From the IMG/VR virus record IMGVR_UViG_3300017917_001678, positions 1 through 36,169 of that record: a stretch of 36,169 nt of DNA. One strand, 5' to 3'. Both the position numbers and the translations under genes were made by a program. Every line of letters begins with the position of its first letter. The stretch's first letter is position 1. Source of the stretch: a virus. This document shows positions 7,700-15,211 of the stretch, one piece after another. The notes under the pieces are model-generated. The model was given only the letters and a program-made list of their open reading frames with translations. It did no database searches and was not told where the DNA came from.

Positions 7700-8413
7700 A
7701 TGAAAAAAATAATATTGATTTTAATGAGTATGTTAAGTTTAGTAGCATACTCTCAAGTTGGGACCATTAAGACAGAACAATACCGAGCATCTTTTGAAAA
7801 TAATGCGTCAATGGACACATTACCTGAATACACCGGAAAACCGATACCGATTCAATTGTTAAACATTGGGGTAACTCCTGAATTATATGAGTCATATCCC
7901 GAGTTAAAGGATAAAAGGGTTGGATTAGGTTTAACAAACATTGTGGTCGAATATTTGGAATTTACCGACAGATTTATTTTTACTGAAGATAAGACAGAAA
8001 TTAAGAATCGTATGGTAAAACAATTTCAAGCGTCTCAAGCGGGAATTTCTCAAGACACATTAAATGGTAGAGGTAAGATTAGATTAGCTCACTATTTTGT
8101 TTATATTGAGGTTTATGATTTTAGTGTTAGTGAAGATGAAACTATAAAACTTAAAGGGAGTGTTAAGAATACCTTGACAACTCGTTTAGGACTTCAAGTT
8201 AAATTTGTTAATGCTGAAACCGGAGCATATTTTACCGCATCAGGATTAGGTGAAGCGTCAACAACAAGAGAAATGACCTTATTGAATGACGATAATTTGA
8301 CTGATGTGAAATTCAATCAATCAACAATTGGTATAACAACCAAAAAGTCATTGGAAAGTGCATGTTCTAAAATTGTGACAAGGATGATTAAAAAACAAAT
8401 CTTTACTCATTAA
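7700..8413 (+). CDS. CsgG/HfaB-like exported protein
   Basis: The ATG at 7700 gives a signal peptide MKKIILILMSMLSLVAYSQ; the preceding in-frame TTG at 7688 lies inside the upstream gene. The mature 218 residues include LGLTNIVVEYLEFTDRF followed by TEDKTEIKNRMVKQF, then strands ending TTKKSLESACSKIVTRMI. This order (strand, N-terminal 'ALTxxLxxTxRF', EDR/ExE helix, long amphipathic helices, C-terminal helix) matches the CsgG/HfaB family, which forms the curli export pore in the outer membrane. CsgG is normally a lipoprotein, but here there is no lipobox Cys after the signal, which is odd. The gene lies between membrane proteins and the repeat protein that might be its substrate. Confidence 0.7.
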   Translation: MKKIILILMSMLSLVAYSQVGTIKTEQYRASFENNASMDTLPEYTGKPIPIQLLNIGVTPELYESYPELKDKRVGLGLTNIVVEYLEFTDRFIFTEDKTEIKNRMVKQFQASQAGISQDTLNGRGKIRLAHYFVYIEVYDFSVSEDETIKLKGSVKNTLTTRLGLQVKFVNAETGAYFTASGLGEASTTREMTLLNDDNLTDVKFNQSTIGITTKKSLESACSKIVTRMIKKQIFTH

Positions 8414-8415
8414 AA

Positions 8416-10014
8416 ATGTTAAAAATATTACCAATCTTATTGATACTTTTATTTACAAATATCACTGCGATTGGTCAAACATTTACCTACACTTTTGTAG
8501 ACCCTTGTACTAAGGAAGTAACTCAGTTTAACTTACCAATTCAAAGTGGAAACGGGTCGTTGGTATCTTTTTTAGGACAACAAAAATATTTCACCGCAGA
8601 TGATGTTATCAGCGGTGATTTTGCCACTTGGATTAACCGAGTATATTCTGAATATAGAAAAGTTACCCCATGTTCAATTCAATCCACCACATTAATTAGG
8701 AACCAAATAACCTCCCAAATAATTGGAAACACAATCCAAAGTGTTGTAGGAAGTATTATGGGACAAGTTAATGCGGAATCAGGAATGTTAGTGAATACGG
8801 ATTTGAGTTCAAATTCAGATGAAAAAACATCGAAAAATGAGAAAAAAAGTAGTTCACAACCACCACCAACAATCTCAACATCCGGAGTCCCATTCCCATC
8901 AACATTTAACTCAAGCATCTTTTCATCAAACAATACTCCATCACCAACAAATACAACACAAAGCGGTGGAAATTCAACAACAAATACGACACAAACAGGT
9001 GGAAATTCAACAACAAATACGACACAAAGTCAAGGGAATACTACGACAAATACAACACAAACAGGTGGAAATTCAACAACAAAAACAAACCAAAGTCAAG
9101 GGAATACTGCAACAAATACAACACAAAGCGGTGGAAATTCAACAACAAATACGACACAAAGTCAAGGGAATACTACGACAAATACAACACAAACAGGTGG
9201 AAATTCAACAACAAATACGACACAAACAGGTGGACAAGGTAGTGAAAATAATACAACAAAAACTGAAGGGAATGAAGTTGGGACGACAATAACCATGACA
9301 ACTGATGTAAATAATGATAAGGGAAATGGAGGGTCTAATAGTAAAGGGGGAAAATCAAATGGTAAAACAAATCCAATCATAATTTCATCTGATTTAACAA
9401 GTGCCCAAAATTTGGACAGAAGTTTTACTCCGATTATTAATATCGGGACATCTCAAAGTTCGATGAGAGGAACCTCAAGTTGGGGATTAACTTCCATGAT
9501 TTGGTTAAACTTTAAACAATTTGCGGTTACCGGTAGATACACAAAAATGCACTTCAGTAAGAATAGGAAATTAAAATTAATCCATAATATGAATTTAACT
9601 GGTGTTTATTCATATGGTAATATTATGACTTTCTTGGGTTATAGTTTAATACTAAACGCAGGAAAATTTGGAATTACTGGAGTAAATGTCAGTGGTTCAA
9701 TGACTAAAAGTCCGGAAGACTTAAATTTATATTTGAGTCCAGCAGCAACCGCATTCTACACAAAACCGGTTAAAGTGGGAAAAAGAATGATAGTTTCCCC
9801 GGAATTATATGTCATTTCAACTCCATTAATATATTCATCGGTGGATAAAGTTAGTGTTTCAGATAGAACATTTAGTATGTTTATAGGGACAAGTGTTGAT
9901 TACCAATTTTCAAAAAGATTTAAAGTCAATATGAATTATAAACTAAACACGAGTACCAATCCCAATTTTCCGGTTCTTTCGTTTTTCCTAATTGGTTCAA
10001 AAATTAATTTATGA
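8416..10014 (+). CDS. Exported protein with 11-residue Q-x-G repeat and C-terminal outer-membrane beta-barrel-like domain
   Basis: A signal peptide (to about residue 21, ..TAIGQ) leads to a 120-residue N-terminal domain, then a Ser/Pro/Thr-rich linker. Next are about nine tandem units of N-T-T-Q-x-G-G-N-S-T-T (residues about 179-277), and an Asn/Gly/Lys linker. The last 180 residues are amphipathic strands ending in an aliphatic residue (..FFLIGSKINL), as in outer-membrane barrels. The Q-to-Q spacing of 11 and Q-x-G agree with half of a curlin repeat, so the repeat may form a beta-solenoid or amyloid-like fibre. It could be displayed at the surface through the CsgG-like neighbour. Asn/Thr/Gln-rich repeats might instead be just an extended linker. 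Confidence 0.75.
   Translation: MLKILPILLILLFTNITAIGQTFTYTFVDPCTKEVTQFNLPIQSGNGSLVSFLGQQKYFTADDVISGDFATWINRVYSEYRKVTPCSIQSTTLIRNQITSQIIGNTIQSVVGSIMGQVNAESGMLVNTDLSSNSDEKTSKNEKKSSSQPPPTISTSGVPFPSTFNSSIFSSNNTPSPTNTTQSGGNSTTNTTQTGGNSTTNTTQSQGNTTTNTTQTGGNSTTKTNQSQGNTATNTTQSGGNSTTNTTQSQGNTTTNTTQTGGNSTTNTTQTGGQGSENNTTKTEGNEVGTTITMTTDVNNDKGNGGSNSKGGKSNGKTNPIIISSDLTSAQNLDRSFTPIINIGTSQSSMRGTSSWGLTSMIWLNFKQFAVTGRYTKMHFSKNRKLKLIHNMNLTGVYSYGNIMTFLGYSLILNAGKFGITGVNVSGSMTKSPEDLNLYLSPAATAFYTKPVKVGKRMIVSPELYVISTPLIYSSVDKVSVSDRTFSMFIGTSVDYQFSKRFKVNMNYKLNTSTNPNFPVLSFFLIGSKINL
8950..9246 (+). repeat. Nine-copy 33-bp coding tandem repeat
   Basis: The unit begins AATACAACACAAA.C..GGTGG and encodes 11 residues of form N-T-T-Q-[ST]-[GQ]-G-N-[ST]-T-T. 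Units alternate mainly between Q-S-G-G, Q-T-G-G and Q-S-Q-G types. One unit is variant (K-T-N-Q) and the last is degenerate. Copies are nearly identical at DNA level, pointing to recent expansion by slippage or recombination and likely length variation between relatives. Confidence 0.9.
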
Positions 10015-11114
10015 TGAAATATTTGTTATTCATTTTATTATCGATAAGTAGTTTCGCATACTCTCAAACTTCACTATGTGCTAGTTACCCAACAACATTT
10101 TGTTGTGAGTATGTTTCCAGTGTTACGATAAACGGACAAACATATGCAGGTAGTAATGGATTTACCGCGGCATCCGGAGGAAACCCCGCAGGGTATTTCA
10201 ATTATACCAATGGAACCACAGTTCCAACCATTACCGCAGGTCAAACCATTTCAATATCATATACCGCAGTTACCAATGGTAATTACATGGAATACTTCAA
10301 ATTATGGATTGACTTCAATGGTAACGGAGTTTTAACAGATGCCGGAGAATTAGTCCATAGCACCAATGTTTCTTGGTTGGGAACAAGAACAATAACCTCA
10401 ACATTCGTTGTCCCAACAACAGTTTATAATGGGCCGGTTTTTATGAGATTTATTATGCAATATTCCGGTTCTCCTGTAATATGTGGAACTTATCCCTATG
10501 GTAATACTTTTGATTTTAAGACCACAATTGCTGGTGCCCAACCAAACCCAAATTTATCTCCAACCGAAACAATAAGTGGAAATCTTTCCATACCATCAGG
10601 TTTGGTTAATCGACCAAAATTAAAATTGTTCAAAATTAATGGTACGACTACCACATTAATTGATAGTAGTGATGTTGATATAAATGGAAATTACTCATTG
10701 AAACCAAACGAATATAGCACGACTTATCGTGTGATTCCATCATTCTCAACAACATTAACCAACAACGACTTATCTTTATTATTGAGCGAAGCGAGAAATG
10801 TTAGTGTTCCTCCGGTATTAAACCCGGGATTGGTATTGAATACCGGACCGAAAATGAAAGCTGGTGACATTAACAAAAATGGAAGAGTCTATATTGACGA
10901 CGGATATCTACTAGCAAGAAGTTTAACAGGGATGAACCCACTAACTGAAGTGTTATGGTTCACATCATCAACCTATTCAACCATAACATTGAATAATTAT
11001 AATATCATAAATTCATCATCTTTTTTCGATGTTAATTTTACAACATCACCAATTGTGTTAAATTTGAGGTATATTGTATTAGGTGATGTTGACTTATCAT
11101 CTTCTTCCCAATAA
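10011..11114 (+). CDS. Exported GEVED-domain protein with dockerin-like end
   Basis: A signal peptide (MKYLLFILLSISSFAYSQ after an extra Met) is followed by a Cys-containing region and a GEVED-type domain (EYFKLWIDFNGNGVLTDAGEL near residue 92). This fold is common in surface proteins of Bacteroidota. From residue about 190 an ISGNLSIP domain and dockerin-like repeats (TLTNNDLSLLLSEARNV, then AGDINKNGRVYIDDGYLLARSL) parallel the protein at 4879. It stops at GDVDLSSSSQ, just where that paralogue continues with another cohesin-like domain and the T9SS tail. So it is either a naturally short form lacking its own T9SS signal, or a truncation. Start overlaps the previous stop (ATGATG). Confidence 0.8.
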   Translation: MMKYLLFILLSISSFAYSQTSLCASYPTTFCCEYVSSVTINGQTYAGSNGFTAASGGNPAGYFNYTNGTTVPTITAGQTISISYTAVTNGNYMEYFKLWIDFNGNGVLTDAGELVHSTNVSWLGTRTITSTFVVPTTVYNGPVFMRFIMQYSGSPVICGTYPYGNTFDFKTTIAGAQPNPNLSPTETISGNLSIPSGLVNRPKLKLFKINGTTTTLIDSSDVDINGNYSLKPNEYSTTYRVIPSFSTTLTNNDLSLLLSEARNVSVPPVLNPGLVLNTGPKMKAGDINKNGRVYIDDGYLLARSLTGMNPLTEVLWFTSSTYSTITLNNYNIINSSSFFDVNFTTSPIVLNLRYIVLGDVDLSSSSQ

Positions 11115-11133
11115 AGATACATGTTAGTATATT

Positions 11134-11141
11134 TATAAATA
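11134..11141 (+). promoter_or_regulatory. T4-late-like TATAAATA motif
   Basis: TATAAATA, inside ATATTTATAAATAAAA, ends 12 nt before the ATG at 11154. It is identical to the T4 late promoter core. It precedes a gene whose product I read as virion-associated, in line with the same motif at 26399-26406 and 31771-31778. AT-rich DNA makes chance matches common, so the evidence is the repeated placement. Confidence 0.45.
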
Positions 11142-11153
11142 AAATAAAATGTG

Positions 11154-11777
11154 ATGAATTTACGTAAACTAATTAGAGAAACATTAGAAGAACAATTAAA
11201 TAGAACTTTAGTATTAACTGAAAATGTTAAAGTTTCGGACGCTCTACAATATCATATAGATAATGGTTTAACATTAACTGATAATGTTTTTAGAGTTTAC
11301 TCTGAAAGCTATTTTGATTTAGTTAATGAGGTGAGAAAATTATATACCGAAGGAAGTATAAAATTAAATGAAGAAGATACTATGATGATAGAATCCGATT
11401 TAGGTAAGAAAGTGAAAATAGGTAAGGAGTATATATACTTGGACGCACCATTTATTTATGAGGTTGAGACTGAAGAAGATATTTTATCTGAAGCCAAACA
11501 TCGTGGAAAGAATGTTAAATTAAACAAACCGTTCAGAACACCTGGTGGACCTAAAAAGTTTGCGGTTTATGTAAAATCACCGGGTGGTGGAATTAAAAAA
11601 GTCACTTTTGGTGACCCTGGATTAAGAGTTAAAAATGCCAATAAAAAAGCTGCAAAATCTTTTAGGGCTCGTCATAAATGTGACCAAAAGAAAGATAGAA
11701 CAACGGCAGGATATTGGAGTTGTTCGGTTGGTCGTTACGCTAAACAATTAGGACTATCGTCTTCAAATTCTTGGTAA
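11154..11777 (+). CDS. Putative virion-associated protein with N-terminal leader and C-terminal FRARH...WSC domain
   Basis: I chose the ATG at 11154 over a GTG three bases earlier. The N terminus, MNLRKLIRETLEEQLNRT, is a basic-amphipathic helix with a L-E-E-Q site, similar to other leader-bearing proteins here. The middle is acidic and helical. The last 90 residues have KKFAVYVKSPGG, KKVTFGDPGLRVKN, then SFRARHKCDQKKDR and YWSCSVGRY. I recognise this FRARH.C...YWSC arrangement from phage virion or head-assembly proteins of marine T4-like phages, without a firm function. Conserved Cys and His may bind metal. Late-type motif is directly upstream. Confidence 0.7.
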   Translation: MNLRKLIRETLEEQLNRTLVLTENVKVSDALQYHIDNGLTLTDNVFRVYSESYFDLVNEVRKLYTEGSIKLNEEDTMMIESDLGKKVKIGKEYIYLDAPFIYEVETEEDILSEAKHRGKNVKLNKPFRTPGGPKKFAVYVKSPGGGIKKVTFGDPGLRVKNANKKAAKSFRARHKCDQKKDRTTAGYWSCSVGRYAKQLGLSSSNSW

Positions 11778-11801
11778 ACTATATTGTCATTAAAATCTAT
11801 C

Positions 11802-12071
11802 ATGGAGTTTCCGTTTGAACAAGTTGAAATTGACAATAAAAAAATCAGGACATTTAGTCCCGATGTTGATGATTATGAATTAAAATGGCACCAAGACCTT
11901 AACGACCGAAAAGTTACAATTCTTGAAGGTGGTGGATGGCAATTTCAAATGGAAAATGAATTACCCATTAAATTGGACGATACCAAACAAATCGTTATTC
12001 CAAAACTTGCTTGGCATCGTGTATTAAAGGGGGTTAGTAATTTAGTTGTTGAGATTGAAGAATTTGATTAA
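11802..12071 (+). CDS. Small cupin-like protein, 89 aa
   Basis: I chose the ATG at 11802 (MEFPFEQVEID); a TTG at 11784 would add six residues. The sequence has the pattern of a small double-stranded beta fold: WHQDLNDRKVTILEGGGWQFQMENELPIKL, then IVIPKLAWHRVLKG and VEIEE. The IPKxxxHRVxKG motif resembles the second histidine motif of cupins, but classical first-motif metal residues are not obvious, so it may be non-catalytic. Small proteins like this occur in phage genomes, with unknown roles. Its stop interlocks with the convergent gene's stop in a shared TTAA. Confidence 0.7.
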   Translation: MEFPFEQVEIDNKKIRTFSPDVDDYELKWHQDLNDRKVTILEGGGWQFQMENELPIKLDDTKQIVIPKLAWHRVLKGVSNLVVEIEEFD

Positions 12072-13066
12072 CTTCTAATCGGCGGGGACGCATCATTTGA
12101 GTTTTCATGCGGTATGGGTGGAACAATTCTAATTCTATTAGGGATAACGACATCTTCGAGGTCAGCCTCCTCCACATAGTCCTCAATAACCCTTCCATTA
12201 ATGGTAAGTCTCATGGGTTCTTCTATCCCCGATTTTTCGTATGAGTTTCGTTGAATCCATAGTAATTGGGTATTTGCCTCATCTTCGGATAATAAGTCCC
12301 AGTTAGTTTTTTTCACATTAATGAACTCATTCTTAATGATTTCCATAATTTCATTAGGTAACCCACTTTCAATTGAGTCAATTCTGGTGTCGGACATATC
12401 CCAAAAAGATGTTTCACGATTTTCGTGAATGGAAAGGGCTTTATATGCAGCAACCTTATCACCAGTTTTTTTATTTAAACAATAAATTAAAATTCCATTT
12501 CTTGAGTATTTCAAATAATAATCAGGATTATGTTCCATAGTGGTACACCATCTTGTACTTGACCCATATTTTTTAGATGCTAAAAAAGACATAGGTTTAA
12601 TAACTAACCATTCATCATTTTCATATAATTTAATGGTTTGTCTCTCTAAATCTTTATTTAGTGATTTTAATTCGGCTAAAGATACCTCCAATTCCAACTC
12701 CTCAAAAGTTTTAAATCTGGTTAAATCATTATTAATTATTAAATTTCTTTCGTTTAATTCCTCAAATTTTCTAATCAAACGAAAATTATTATACCCAAAG
12801 TATTCGGTTAATACAAAATGAAGATTAAGTATTTCTTCATTGGATTTTGGGTTTATAAAATCTTCATCTAAATTAAATTCATGGATTAATTCTAACTTTA
12901 AACCATCAATTCTATTATAATTATTCTGTTTATTCTCTCGATAGTTTTTAATCAAATTGACTGATAATTCGGTATATTTACTTTTATTAAATAAACTATT
13001 GATAATTTCAATAGCATTAATGACTAATGATGGGTTGTTGAGTGTTAATTCGTGGATTCTTGACAT
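12068..13066 (-). CDS. Phage protein with YGSxTxWCTT motif, paralogue A (332 aa)
   Basis: An N-terminal helical region of about 140 residues leads to the conserved core: KLYENDEWLVIKP, then ASKKYGSSTRWCTT near residue 170. After that come strands (GILIYCLNKKTGDKVA) and a FWDMSDTRIDSIE segment. A paralogue at 23297-24178 shares the core and the MS+I..L...NP.L N-terminal start. The GxxTxWCT motif is widespread in uncharacterised phage proteins; its Cys and Trp could be catalytic or structural, but no activity is known to me. No membrane segment. The upstream sequence has no clear TAnnTTTG box. The end is acidic to polar with Pro. Confidence 0.75.
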   Translation of the reverse strand: MSRIHELTLNNPSLVINAIEIINSLFNKSKYTELSVNLIKNYRENKQNNYNRIDGLKLELIHEFNLDEDFINPKSNEEILNLHFVLTEYFGYNNFRLIRKFEELNERNLIINNDLTRFKTFEELELEVSLAELKSLNKDLERQTIKLYENDEWLVIKPMSFLASKKYGSSTRWCTTMEHNPDYYLKYSRNGILIYCLNKKTGDKVAAYKALSIHENRETSFWDMSDTRIDSIESGLPNEIMEIIKNEFINVKKTNWDLLSEDEANTQLLWIQRNSYEKSGIEEPMRLTINGRVIEDYVEEADLEDVVIPNRIRIVPPIPHENSNDASPPIRS

Positions 13067-13127
13067 TGATTTGAAATTTTGTTTTAAAAGTATAAAATAA
13101 ACTTCTCGTTAAATCAAATTTTTTATG

Positions 13128-13136
13128 TATATTTGC
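13128..13136 (+). promoter_or_regulatory. Bacteroidota-type -7 promoter element
   Basis: TATATTTGC lies 18 nt upstream of the ATG at 13155. The spacing gives a leader of about 15 nt. It would drive the small exported protein and perhaps read into the gene at 13594. Confidence 0.7.
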
Positions 13137-13154
13137 AACATAAAATAGTTAGAT

Positions 13155-13577
13155 ATGAAAAAAATAATAACATTAGTTTTCTTAGCGGTAACATTATCTG
13201 TAAAATCACAACAATCCGATATTTTATATATCCCAGACCAAAATTCATTAGTTGCGTCTTATAACTTTAAACAAGTGGGTTTATACTTCGGAGGATTTTA
13301 CACCACAACATTACCTCAACCTTACACTTACACCACACCATATTCTATAATGAATAGAATTGGAATATCATATGTTAGTAAAAATAACACATTCAGTATT
13401 ATGGGAGGCACATTTTTAGAGCATTATACGGTAAATGTTGAAATGTCTCCGGATGTTTGGATTAAAGTATATCCAATAAGATTAATCACAAAAAACCCGA
13501 GAACTTTGGATTTTTCTTTGGGATTAAACTACTCAAAAGGGTTTAGATATGGTATAGGGTTATCAATACCATTTTAA
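13155..13577 (+). CDS. Small exported beta-barrel-like protein, 140 aa
   Basis: A signal peptide (MKKIITLVFLAVTLSVKSQ) is followed by about 120 residues of short amphipathic strands rich in Tyr, Thr and Phe. It ends in RYGIGLSIPF; the final Phe is typical of proteins recognised by the outer-membrane assembly machinery. It is small for a barrel (enough for about 8 strands). It could change the host surface during infection, for example by blocking entry of another phage, but that is inference. It has its own host-type promoter, unlike the neighbouring leader-bearing genes. Confidence 0.75.
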   Translation: MKKIITLVFLAVTLSVKSQQSDILYIPDQNSLVASYNFKQVGLYFGGFYTTTLPQPYTYTTPYSIMNRIGISYVSKNNTFSIMGGTFLEHYTVNVEMSPDVWIKVYPIRLITKNPRTLDFSLGLNYSKGFRYGIGLSIPF

Positions 13578-13593
13578 GTGATATTTATAAAAT

Positions 13594-14562
13594 ATGGAAC
13601 CAATAAACTTCCCAATAGACCGAATTAATAATTTTCTTAAAGTCCACAATTTTACGATAGAGTCTCCTTACTATGAAGAGGAAGTGATTAATTATAAAAT
13701 TAAACTTACAGGAACCCGTAGATTGATAGTTGTTGGTGATTGGCATGATGTTGTCGAATATACATTATATCTTGAGAGTGCGGGCGGAGTTAGTTCTAAA
13801 ATCCTAAGTTATGTTTTTGAGTCAATCGGAGCAAATGAAAAAACATTAACAACTACCGATACCACACTTTATCAAGTGATTTCACGAGTAAATAATAATT
13901 TATATAATCTACTAAATTATTTTAACATCGAAAATTACATTTTTTGCAATAAAGTAGTTAATAATTTAAAGAACGAAATTAATGAAAGTATTATTAACGA
14001 AGGAAGATACGACAATATCGTAAGAGAAGTAGTTAAGGATATCATGTCTGTGGTTAAATACCAAAAAGAAGGAGAATTCTCATTACCGGAGGATATTGGA
14101 GATGAAATGATGTATTCAACACCTAAACTCAATAATCCATTTACAATTGAGTTAAACTTGGAAGTTAATGAAGATGTCGATACCATTGATGTCGACGGTG
14201 AATATTATCCTGATGAAGATATCATCTCAATAACTATAATCTCCAACCCAAATCTTGACCGAGAAATTTTGGAAGAATTACATTTTGAACTTAATGAGTT
14301 AATTAGACATGAGATTGAACATATATCACAAATGGATAGGGGTGAGGAATTTCCGGAAGATGAACCGAAAAAATCTTTAGATTACTACACACAAAGGCAT
14401 GAGTTAGAGGCACAAATTGCGGGGTTTAAACGAAGAGCCCAAAAAGAAAGAAAGCCAATTGAAGATGTGATTAGGAGATGGTTTACAAAGAACTACTCAA
14501 AACATAACTTATCACCAAAAGATGTTGAGATAGTTATTAATCGAATTCTTGAATTATCTTAG
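13594..14562 (+). CDS. Putative HEIEH zinc metallopeptidase, 322 aa
   Basis: H239, E240 and H243 form a HExxH motif, followed about 30 residues later by HELEAQIAGFKRRAQKE, where E270 or E272 may be the third ligand (gluzincin-like). The N-terminal 120 residues look like a separate alpha/beta region. A site SIINE-GRYD at residues 132-139 resembles prohead-protease cleavage sites seen in other proteins of this window, so the peptidase part could be released on processing. It could be a capsid-associated or injected protease. A TATAAAAT sequence abuts the ATG, but is too close for a normal leader. Stop interlocks with the convergent gene (TTAG). Confidence 0.75.
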   Translation: MEPINFPIDRINNFLKVHNFTIESPYYEEEVINYKIKLTGTRRLIVVGDWHDVVEYTLYLESAGGVSSKILSYVFESIGANEKTLTTTDTTLYQVISRVNNNLYNLLNYFNIENYIFCNKVVNNLKNEINESIINEGRYDNIVREVVKDIMSVVKYQKEGEFSLPEDIGDEMMYSTPKLNNPFTIELNLEVNEDVDTIDVDGEYYPDEDIISITIISNPNLDREILEELHFELNELIRHEIEHISQMDRGEEFPEDEPKKSLDYYTQRHELEAQIAGFKRRAQKERKPIEDVIRRWFTKNYSKHNLSPKDVEIVINRILELS

Positions 14563-15179
14563 TAAAATTTCTTAATAATTTTTTTTATAATTTCAGTTAA
14601 AACTAACTGACCCACCAAGACAACACCCGAAGCGACCAATCTTTTGGCTACTTTCATTGATACTGTTTGGATATCTTCCCCGGAAGTCATTAAAGACTGG
14701 ATGTCCGTTACTATTGGAATCAAAAACGCATATGTTACGATATCCAAAGTTGAATTTATGGTGACTTTAGAAGATTTAATGAATTTGGTAAATGAATCCT
14801 TAAGATTTTTACCTTTTAATAGAACTTCTTTAAAAATATCCTCAAGACCCTCTTCTTTTATTTTCGATGAAATTCTTTTTAGTGTGTTTACATTGTCATA
14901 AAAATATGTGCAAGCAACCCCAACTAAAAGTAAAGCCACTTGTTCGTCCGTAATATCAAACCTACCACTTCTGATAAAATTATCTAATGGCATTACTAAA
15001 CCACCAACCGATGCACCCCAAGTTAATAACAACTTCAAATTTAATCCGTATGTTTTTCTGGCTTTATTTACAATATCACTAGTGAATGAATATAATTCTC
15101 TCATATAGTCAGTCATTTTTGACTGGTCTTGTTCCTGTAAGATAACTCTCAATTGAGATTCGTTAATTAAAAATTCCAT
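14559..15179 (-). CDS. Multi-helix membrane protein with leader-like N terminus
   Basis: The start MEFLINESQLRVILQEQDQS carries the L-Q-E-Q motif seen at the leader end of other putative virion proteins. After it come about four hydrophobic segments (LLLTWGASVGGLVMPL, ALLLVGVACTYFY, IVTYAFLIPIV and VASGVVLVGQLVL), separated by charged helices. If packaged and processed, it might act as a membrane protein ejected with the DNA. Otherwise it is simply an inner-membrane protein. The ATG is almost adjacent to the palindromic TATTTATAAATA at 15181-15192, which also faces the gene at 15212. Confidence 0.65.
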   Translation of the reverse strand: MEFLINESQLRVILQEQDQSKMTDYMRELYSFTSDIVNKARKTYGLNLKLLLTWGASVGGLVMPLDNFIRSGRFDITDEQVALLLVGVACTYFYDNVNTLKRISSKIKEEGLEDIFKEVLLKGKNLKDSFTKFIKSSKVTINSTLDIVTYAFLIPIVTDIQSLMTSGEDIQTVSMKVAKRLVASGVVLVGQLVLTEIIKKIIKKFY

Positions 15180-15180
15180 A

Positions 15181-15192
15181 TATTTATAAATA
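15181..15192. promoter_or_regulatory. Palindromic late-type motif TATTTATAAATA
   Basis: The 12-mer reads TATAAATA on both strands and lies between divergent genes at 15179 (-) and 15212 (+). For the plus gene its distance (19 nt) suits a promoter. For the minus gene it leaves only one base before the ATG, so transcription would be leaderless or start elsewhere. It matches the motif before other putative virion genes. Confidence 0.4.
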
Positions 15193-15211
15193 TATTGAAT
15201 AATTTATTTAT

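Noticed and set aside
8950-9246. Regular 33-bp repeats could suggest a CRISPR-like array
   Set aside because: Units abut without spacers, stay in frame and encode an 11-residue repeat in a clear exported protein. No cas-like gene is present.
8819-9292. Plus-strand alternative frame of 157 codons, Gln/His-rich, through the repeat region
   Set aside because: It is a frame shadow of the repeats in the exported protein; the composition results from the repeat itself.
13586-13593. TATAAAAT as a late promoter for the metallopeptidase gene
   Set aside because: It abuts the ATG at 13594, so the start of transcription would fall inside the gene. I do not list it as a separate promoter.
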